In this document: piece by piece, positions 58,572 through 64,000 of the stretch | Numbering within the stretch: position 1 is the first letter of the stretch | Layout of the letters: each line of letters starts with the position of its first letter | Assembly (NCBI RefSeq): GCF_003014655.1 | Contig: NZ_PYAT01000001.1 | Span: 310,001-374,000 of the forward strand | Source of the DNA: Planomicrobium soli | Lineage (GTDB): Bacteria > Bacillota > Bacilli > Bacillales_A > Planococcaceae | Reading direction: 5' to 3' | Length of the DNA stretch: 64,000 nt | Position numbers and translations under genes: made by a program | Notes under the pieces: generated by a model | Databases searched by the model: none | Told to the model about the DNA's origin: nothing | Seen by the model: only the letters and a program-made list of their open reading frames with translations

Positions 58572-59087
58572 TTAACACTCCTCCTTCTTTTTATCTTGCT
58601 GGATATTTTCTTTCTGAACTTGTTGAATTTCCTTAATCAAGATGGCTTTATCGACTTGTTCTAACGCTGGGTCGCGTATAAGTGCCTGTTCTTTTCCTGC
58701 CGGGTCACGATTTAACTTATCCAACGCGTTATAAAGGACAGGCGGAATGGGCAAGCCCATCTGTGCGCAATTCTCAAGAATCGATAATCCTTCATTCACA
58801 ATGAAGAAGCTGGCAACGCCCATAATGATGACGCCGTTCGTGTCCTGTCCCATGTGAATAAAAAAATATTCGATGCCGGCCGTCATAGCCAAGACAACGA
58901 ATATCGCAAATTTCTTAATGAGCCCAGCCCAACCAAGTGTGCTGTTTAATGATTTCGTCATCCAGGCACGCAGCAAACCGGTGATCATGTCTAGAAACAT
59001 GAAAAATAATAATACGACGGTTGCTTCATTGATTAAGCCCGTCAAATAAACCGCAAAGCTTACTACTGCTGCAAGAAATCCCTTCAC
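58572..59087 (-). CDS. Phage holin (holin_4_1/TcdE-like)
   Basis: 171 residues. Four probable membrane segments in the first ~110 residues, with the family phrase LLFFMFLDMITGLLRAWMTK and a conserved LSILENCAQMGLPIPPVL motif; a charged coiled tail ends DKKKEEC. The start is placed at the GTG 59087 (MKGFLAAVVSF), because GGGAGG lies 8 nt before it. The ATG eight codons upstream is only 2 nt from its ribosome site. Paired with the adjacent smaller holin. Confidence 0.88.
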   Translation of the reverse strand: MKGFLAAVVSFAVYLTGLINEATVVLLFFMFLDMITGLLRAWMTKSLNSTLGWAGLIKKFAIFVVLAMTAGIEYFFIHMGQDTNGVIIMGVASFFIVNEGLSILENCAQMGLPIPPVLYNALDKLNRDPAGKEQALIRDPALEQVDKAILIKEIQQVQKENIQQDKKKEEC

Positions 59088-59162
59088 CGCCGTAACCTCC
59101 CATCTGAACATATCCCCTCATCCTTTCCCATATCCTCATCCCCCTTTTTCTCTTTAGAGGCA

Positions 59163-59190
59163 ATAAAAAAGAACGCTTATTCAGCGCTCT
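59163..59190 (-). terminator. Hairpin between the small phage gene and the holins
   Basis: 7-bp stem GAGCGCT/AGCGTTC (one wobble) with a 5-nt loop and six T on the minus strand. It overlaps the stop of the 59177 gene and could tune lysis-gene expression. Confidence 0.65.
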
Positions 59191-59401
59191 CTTGTGCCTT
59201 TGTTGCGTCCACCATTCCCTGTAGCGCATCTTTTAGCTCTTTGATTTTCGCTTGATTCCGGCGATCCTGTACGACGAGTGTAATTTTTTCTGAAGTTAGC
59301 GCGCCGATCTCCGCTGTTTGCTGTTGCATAACTTCTACCTGAAATTTAAGCGTCTCTTTTGCTTGCTCGAGTGTCATTTCGTTGTTTTGTTCTGGATTCA
59401 T
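59177..59401 (-). CDS. Small coiled-coil phage protein
   Basis: 74 residues, Gln/Glu-rich, predicted mostly helical and coiled (EQAKETLKFQVEVMQQQTAE), without a membrane segment. It lies 1 bp after the tail protein gene with GGGAGC upstream of the ATG. Small proteins at this position between tail fibres and holins are common in phages. No specific family is recognised. Confidence 0.75.
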   Translation of the reverse strand: MNPEQNNEMTLEQAKETLKFQVEVMQQQTAEIGALTSEKITLVVQDRRNQAKIKELKDALQGMVDATKAQESAE

Positions 59402-59402
59402 A

Positions 59403-62126
59403 TTAAGCTCCCATCAATTCTTTTATAGTATTTTCCGCTTTTTCCAGCCGTTTAATAAGCTGTTGGATCGCTAACCAGCCTGTCGTCTCCATTGCGTACT
59501 GATCCACGCCGTCACCGTTTATGATGTGTTCCGGCGTTCGCCACTCTCCGCCGATCGCAAGGCCATATCTCCGGATTCTTCGCCCTTGCTCGAGATCCCC
59601 TTTTAAAAAATACGTTAAAAGATCCGCATTTTTGATAATTTCTAGCGCGTCGGCGTCCCACCGTTTAATATCTGCTTTCGTTTCGACGCGGGAACCGTTC
59701 GTAAAACTTGCAGCTGTAACGTCCCGATAAATAGGTCCGGAGCTGGCAAGTCCGCGGCTCGTTACCCGGAGCCCTAGATCTGTTCCGATATACGCGTATA
59801 AGCCCGGATCCGCCGTAAGCGATACGCCGTAGTAAGCGCGCGCCCTTACGTCTCGATAAACAAGGTTCTCTGTTCCGGGAGTTGTGGCTCCGACTTTTGA
59901 GACGACGCGGAGCTCTGTATCCGCTCCAATATAAGCGTTGGTCGTCGTGGTAATAAAGCCAGTCCCATGTATGGCTGCAGCGCGGAGCGGGTAGTAAATA
60001 TCGGTCGAGCCGCCGGCCGTGACGCGTACTTCACCGCCTAATGTTGGCCGCAGGTAAAGATTTGTCGCATTGGTACCCGTGTTCACATCTAGATAATTGC
60101 CTTTGTAGCCATCTGCCCGGACCGGAATATACGTATAGCTCCCGATTTGACCGTCTCCAGGAAGCCCGTTTATGTTAACTGCCCTCGCTTCGTTATAAGC
60201 GGAGAAGTAAAAGTTTGTTGTCGTCGTTCCAACTATTGCCGTCGTAACCCACGTTTGATTCGCCTGGAAAAGAATGTTCCCTTCCTGGTTAAATCCTGTA
60301 AAACCGCGTGAGTTAAAATTTAAGTATTGACCACTCTTCGCTTCGAGCCGAATGTCCCCGCCCTGTATCCACATGAGCGAGTCTTCGCTTTCGGACGCAA
60401 TGACCATCCCGCGCAACATGCCGGCCATAATATATTCAGCTACAATTCCGTCTCCTGTTATGGCATAACCAAATGAGCTTCCTCCATCATTAGAGATACC
60501 AAAACCTGAAGAATTGTGTACCGTCAATTTGTTTGGGTCAATCTTATCTCTGGCGATAATGCCATTTACAAACTCCAATTCGGTTTGAGCAGATAACAAT
60601 GCTTTCGTTGCTTGCGCTACAGCTGCATCCATCGCCTGAAACGGAACTTTCTCTAAGCCACTAAACAACCGATCAATGCGCTTCGATGTTTCCGACATCC
60701 GTGTGGTAATATCTGAGAGCCGTATCGAACTGTTGCTCAGGGTAACGGACGTTTTCACGACACGCCACCGTTTGTCGATAAATTTGTAGGTTTCATCGAT
60801 TTCCACAATCCGAGCTGCTACTTTAATATTCATCGGTTCGTAGATAATGTAGCCACGGTCTCCTTCGTTCAATGCCCCGTTGTTCAGGCCAAGTTCCGCG
60901 ATGTCTACAGTTATTGACAGTTCCGGTTCATCCTGCAAGCTGTCTTTTAACCGCTGCAGCATCGTGGCGTTGGTCGTGTAGCGTTCATCAATGATTTTCC
61001 CTGCGTAGCGCAATCCGTCTGGCGAGTCGGGATTCGGATATAGTGACGCGTTCGGACTCTTATACTCAGCCACCGCCAAGTACTTTTCATCCCCAACCAA
61101 TCCACGGTACACGCCGATGATGTTTCCGGCTAACAGGTAGCCGATCGGGTCCATGTTGCCGCCCTTTATGGACGTATACCAGCTTTTTGAATCTTTCCCT
61201 TTAAACGTGGCGACAACGCTGTGTGATTTATGTTCAAGTCCCCGTATCACTTCAAACGTCTTTTCCTTGCTCAGTTCGGATGTGTCCTCATACGTAGATA
61301 TTTTTACATTGGTCTGCTTATCAATCGTAAACTCCCAAACGCCTCCCCAGCCAAGTACAATCGTTCGCCAATTAAAGCCGGTACCGGTGAAGGAGAAGCG
61401 GAAGGTTGCGCCTGTTTGGTTGGTGGCCAGCTTATTGATGCCTGTTTCTGTGTAGTATGTTCCGGTGCGGGTTGTGTACGGGATCGATGTGTTACTCAGT
61501 GTGTCCTGCAGCTCTTTCAGCTTGCCGTAGCCTTTGATATAGGTGGACAAGTTGCTCGTATTCTCAACTTTGTTCAAGCCTTTCACGTTGTGCCGCCAGC
61601 GAAATTGAAAGTCGGTATCTGCGCCAATTTGTCTGTGTAGGTACACTTGTTTGCCGACCACACGGAATTCCGCGCCGTAAGATTCCAATACTTTCTGGAA
61701 CAATGCCAAACAGTTATCTGCACCGAAGTTCTCCAGCGTCTTTGCGCCTACGGTGTCTACCACAGTAAAGCCATATAGCGTTTTGCTGAACACCATTGTT
61801 AATGCTGCTTGGAACGTCAAAGAACCGCTGTGTACATCTTCCTGGTAGCAGTCAATCATACTCGCGAAAAATCTATGGACGGCACCGACTTGTTTTGTGG
61901 ACCGTTGACCGTTGCTTCGTTCGTCCACTTGCTTGATCACGTATGGCTCACCTAGGAAATCAGCAACCACTTCATTTGTGACGGAATCCCATGCATGTGC
62001 ATTCGTTTCGTGCGGAATCACTTCAAATGATAGCGTCTTATCGCCATTCACTTTCCGCTTCCGGTTCATTTTCGTAACCTTCGTCAATTGGTGCATTTCC
62101 CCGTCAAGTTTCGTTATGGGTAACAC
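59403..62126 (-). CDS. Phage tail endopeptidase/tail-fibre protein with S74-like end
   Basis: 907 residues. The first ~400 residues match the prophage tail endopeptidase (Tal) type: hub domains with NRKRKVNGDKTLSFEVIPHE and the insert YHTV-free beta region, then GLNNGALNEGDRGYIIYEPM. The middle is beta-rich fibre with repeated YIGADTELRV and YIGTDLGLRV units. The C-terminal ~100 residues (KADIKRWDADALEIIKNADL, RRYGLAIGGEWRTPEHI, WLAIQQLIKRLEKAENTIKE) resemble an intramolecular chaperone of the S74 kind, which trimerises and may cut itself off. GTG start at 62126 with AAAGGGG upstream. Confidence 0.85.
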   Translation of the reverse strand: MLPITKLDGEMHQLTKVTKMNRKRKVNGDKTLSFEVIPHETNAHAWDSVTNEVVADFLGEPYVIKQVDERSNGQRSTKQVGAVHRFFASMIDCYQEDVHSGSLTFQAALTMVFSKTLYGFTVVDTVGAKTLENFGADNCLALFQKVLESYGAEFRVVGKQVYLHRQIGADTDFQFRWRHNVKGLNKVENTSNLSTYIKGYGKLKELQDTLSNTSIPYTTRTGTYYTETGINKLATNQTGATFRFSFTGTGFNWRTIVLGWGGVWEFTIDKQTNVKISTYEDTSELSKEKTFEVIRGLEHKSHSVVATFKGKDSKSWYTSIKGGNMDPIGYLLAGNIIGVYRGLVGDEKYLAVAEYKSPNASLYPNPDSPDGLRYAGKIIDERYTTNATMLQRLKDSLQDEPELSITVDIAELGLNNGALNEGDRGYIIYEPMNIKVAARIVEIDETYKFIDKRWRVVKTSVTLSNSSIRLSDITTRMSETSKRIDRLFSGLEKVPFQAMDAAVAQATKALLSAQTELEFVNGIIARDKIDPNKLTVHNSSGFGISNDGGSSFGYAITGDGIVAEYIMAGMLRGMVIASESEDSLMWIQGGDIRLEAKSGQYLNFNSRGFTGFNQEGNILFQANQTWVTTAIVGTTTTNFYFSAYNEARAVNINGLPGDGQIGSYTYIPVRADGYKGNYLDVNTGTNATNLYLRPTLGGEVRVTAGGSTDIYYPLRAAAIHGTGFITTTTNAYIGADTELRVVSKVGATTPGTENLVYRDVRARAYYGVSLTADPGLYAYIGTDLGLRVTSRGLASSGPIYRDVTAASFTNGSRVETKADIKRWDADALEIIKNADLLTYFLKGDLEQGRRIRRYGLAIGGEWRTPEHIINGDGVDQYAMETTGWLAIQQLIKRLEKAENTIKELMGA

Positions 62127-62150
62127 TGCCGCACCCCTTTCTTCACATAG

Positions 62151-62177
62151 AAAAAAGAGCGCCCAATCGGACGCCCT
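62151..62177 (-). terminator. Hairpin between the two tail genes
   Basis: Minus-strand AGGGCG/CGCTCT stem with one wobble, followed by six T. Weak enough to allow readthrough into the tail endopeptidase gene. Confidence 0.6.
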
Positions 62178-62190
62178 GTGATGTGTGTTG

Positions 62191-63792
62191 TTAGCTTGGA
62201 GTCAAGCTCGTTTCGCCGGTATTCACGACCAAGGTGCTTGTCGTCGATGCTAGGTTGATCAGTTGCGTGCCAGGCGTTGCAATCTTATCGTTGAGTGGTG
62301 CATACAGATCCAAACTCGTCTGTGTGTATTCGCCTTCTTGCAGCGTGCGGATTTGGCGCTCACTTAACCGCGTGCGATAAACTGCCAAATCCTTAAAGCT
62401 CGCATTGTTCAATGTTAGATTTCCTGAACCGTCCCGACCTGATATCGTTACTTTCGACAAAATGGAGTTGACTTCCGTCCGTCTTAAAATTTCTATTCCG
62501 TTTATATAAACGATGAATTCCTTTGTTTCAGCGTGATACGTAACCGCGATGCTGTACCAAGTATTCCAAGCAATTGTCTCAGGAACATCGACCTGTGTTG
62601 TGATACCTCCTACATTGACATTAATGCGCCCTTGGACGTTCTGCGTTACAAACAAACGGTCCGTGCTGTTAAATGAGATGATTCCGGCCGCTTGTGTTGG
62701 CTGCGCGTATTTCACACGCAAAAAGACCGTCCAATTAAGCGGTGGGTAGTCAGGAATGAAGAACATCGGCGTTTCCGTTGCTGCAACTGCGATATTAATA
62801 TGCCCACTTCGTGTGCGTATCGGTTTCGCGTCTTGGAACGAAGCTTTCGCCAACAATGAAGGTGGGAACGAATCCCGAATCATCTGATGCCCTCTATCGT
62901 TATAGTGCAAACTGTCAGCCATTAACGTGCTGATCCACAGGCCATTCGTTTCAGTCAAGTTGCCGAGCCAATCAATGCTGTGAATGCCCATGCGCTCAAA
63001 TTCCGAGTTCAGCTGCGCGGCGTGGTTGTAGTACATTGTGTTAAAGTTTCGCGTCGGCCCCTGACTCGCGAGAATCGGCGTCGCTCCGATCTGTTGGACC
63101 ATTCGAACGATCTTTAAGAGGTTTTTCCGAAACTGCTGATACACCGCAATCTTATCGCTCGCCGTATAAATCCCTTCATTTCCTAACGTTAGCTGGATAA
63201 TAACAAAATCTGGCTGCAACGGCGCAACGTCTCGATAAAACCGGCTTAATACGTCGGGCGTTTTATTCCCGCCGATTCCACGGATAATGACCTCATAATC
63301 AGGTCCAAGCCTCTCCGCGATCAATGTAAACCAGGCTTTTGTTCGATCCGTCGGCCCTGTTCCCTCGGACGAGGAGGAGCCGAGAAAAACGACGCGCTCT
63401 TTATACGCTTTAGGGACGGTTTTCGTTGCTCTTGGTAATCCGTTCAGATCGGCCGCGAGTTGTTGTCCCGACTCAGACCACCAGCGCCCTTGTGTAGTAG
63501 GCACGGATTCGATTTCGGCAACATCTTTCTTTTTTGCGCGTGTTAATATCTCGTCATTGGTTTGGTTCAAGTTTTGGTCGACTTTTTCGAACCGTGCATT
63601 CAAATTCGCTTCCTCGCCACGTGCCAGGACGATCTCTGGATTGCTGTTTCCGGCTTCCGCTACTACGGCATTAAAATCAAGTTCGATTTGTGCCAGTCGC
63701 GTAAATTCCTCTTCGATCATCGTCAGGTTCTCGTTCTCTTTGATGCGCTCTTCGGGACTTAACGAAACGCCTTTTCTGTTTAATTTAAACAC
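62191..63792 (-). CDS. Phage tail protein with SGNH esterase and LamG-like domains
   Basis: 533 residues. The N-terminal ~120 residues are helical with an ARGEEANLNARFEKVDQNLN segment, like phage baseplate/fibre attachment regions. An SGNH hydrolase follows (about 130-315): nucleophile block VFLGSSSSEG (Ser about 140), Gly174 (GIGGNKT), Asn205 (LTLGNEG) and the Asp293/His296 pair (ADSLHYNDRGH). A concanavalin/LamG-like beta domain spans about 320-500. A wall-polymer deacetylase used in adsorption is inferred. GTG start at 63792 with AAGGGGGA upstream. Confidence 0.87.
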   Translation of the reverse strand: MFKLNRKGVSLSPEERIKENENLTMIEEEFTRLAQIELDFNAVVAEAGNSNPEIVLARGEEANLNARFEKVDQNLNQTNDEILTRAKKKDVAEIESVPTTQGRWWSESGQQLAADLNGLPRATKTVPKAYKERVVFLGSSSSEGTGPTDRTKAWFTLIAERLGPDYEVIIRGIGGNKTPDVLSRFYRDVAPLQPDFVIIQLTLGNEGIYTASDKIAVYQQFRKNLLKIVRMVQQIGATPILASQGPTRNFNTMYYNHAAQLNSEFERMGIHSIDWLGNLTETNGLWISTLMADSLHYNDRGHQMIRDSFPPSLLAKASFQDAKPIRTRSGHINIAVAATETPMFFIPDYPPLNWTVFLRVKYAQPTQAAGIISFNSTDRLFVTQNVQGRINVNVGGITTQVDVPETIAWNTWYSIAVTYHAETKEFIVYINGIEILRRTEVNSILSKVTISGRDGSGNLTLNNASFKDLAVYRTRLSERQIRTLQEGEYTQTSLDLYAPLNDKIATPGTQLINLASTTSTLVVNTGETSLTPS

Positions 63793-63807
63793 TGTACAGT
63801 CCCCCTT

Positions 63808-64000
63808 CTATAGATACAAAAAAGGAAACTCGAAAGAAATCTCGAATCCCCCTGTTATGCCTTCGATTTTAAATTGGTTGATGCCTGGTGCGATGGAAAT
63901 TAGCGCCAAGTTGGTGTTTTTTACAATGTTGAGACCGTTCCGTCTCGCCTGTACGCCATCCACAGTGATGATGTCGCCAGATTGGAAAAACCCTTTATAC
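63808..64000 (-). CDS. Distal tail protein (Dit-like), C-terminal end only
   Basis: Partial: 63 residues and the TAG stop at 63808-63810 are inside the window. The sequence (ending EISFEFPFLYL, with GDIITVDGVQARRNGLNIV) has the short beta hairpins of the siphovirus distal tail protein C-terminus. The gene continues past 64000. It lies 15 bp before the SGNH/LamG gene and is the most upstream visible gene of the late operon. Confidence 0.7.
   Translation of the reverse strand, partial: YKGFFQSGDIITVDGVQARRNGLNIVKNTNLALISIAPGINQFKIEGITGGFEISFEFPFLYL

Larger units (their letters stand above)
55742..64000. mobile_element. Prophage right end (late module and boundary), continues past the window
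   Basis: From just upstream of dprA to the window end the genes are phage-type: tail (Dit, SGNH/LamG tail protein, tail endopeptidase), lysis (two holins, amidase), then a GIY-YIG nuclease and an outward-facing small gene. The structural order is typical of a siphovirus late operon. The exact left boundary and the att repeat are not identified. No integrase or repressor lies in the window, so these must be beyond 64000 if the element is complete. Confidence 0.85.

Noticed and set aside
59026..59229. 67-codon minus-strand frame between the coiled-coil gene and the holin
   Set aside because: It overlaps both the terminator-like hairpin and the holin start in another frame, and its content is low-complexity Gly/Arg.

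Overview
The window is chromosomal DNA from a low-to-mid G+C Bacillales bacterium, most likely a non-sporulating member of the Planococcaceae (Planococcus or Planomicrobium type). The evidence is the gene order, which follows the Bacillus rny-recA-cinA ... polC-proS-rseP ... codY-hslUV-xerC-trmFO-topA-dprA backbone. The sporulation genes that lie among these genes in Bacillus (dpaAB, ymxH, ylxY, spoVS context) are absent from the intervals visible here, and the large flagellar operon that separates codY from rpsB in Bacillus is also absent. Species cannot be fixed by eye.

All core genes run on the minus strand, so transcription goes from high to low coordinates. From the right they are: dprA, topA and trmFO; a small unknown gene; xerC-hslV-hslU-codY; rpsB-tsf and pyrH-frr; uppS-cdsA-dxr-rseP-proS-polC (undecaprenyl lipid, CDP-DAG and MEP isoprenoid steps, site-2 protease, prolyl-tRNA synthetase, replicative polymerase); the rimP-nusA-rnpM-ylxQ-infB-ylxP-rbfA-truB-ribF operon (ribosome maturation and initiation); rpsO and pnp; mlpA, asd, rnjB and ftsK/spoIIIE; a GntR regulator with a nucleoside ABC importer (nupNOPQ-like); the ymfF-ymfH-ymfI-ymfK set linked to EF-P modification; rodZ-pgsA-cinA-recA; and the 5' part of rny. 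Most units end in clear rho-independent hairpins, several overlapping stop codons. recA carries a LexA/DinR box, and rny, rpsO, rpsB and recA have recognisable sigma-A promoters.

From about 55.8 kb to the window end lies the edge of a prophage inserted upstream of dprA, where sucCD would be expected. Its late genes read toward dprA: the end of a distal-tail (Dit) gene, a tail protein combining an SGNH esterase and a LamG-like domain, a 907-residue tail endopeptidase/tail-fibre protein with an S74-like C-terminus, a small coiled-coil protein, two holin-type membrane proteins and a zinc amidase endolysin. Beyond the late terminator are a GIY-YIG nuclease and the only convincing plus-strand gene of the window, a small HTH-like protein. 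The integrase and the other attachment end are outside the window.

Non-coding points of interest are two blocks of a dispersed 'AAAAGCGGAAGC'-type intergenic repeat (rny-recA and proS-rseP), a 24-bp minisatellite inside infB, and an exact 19-bp match between pyrH coding DNA and the spacer of the rpsB promoter. No tRNA, rRNA, CRISPR array or insertion sequence was found.
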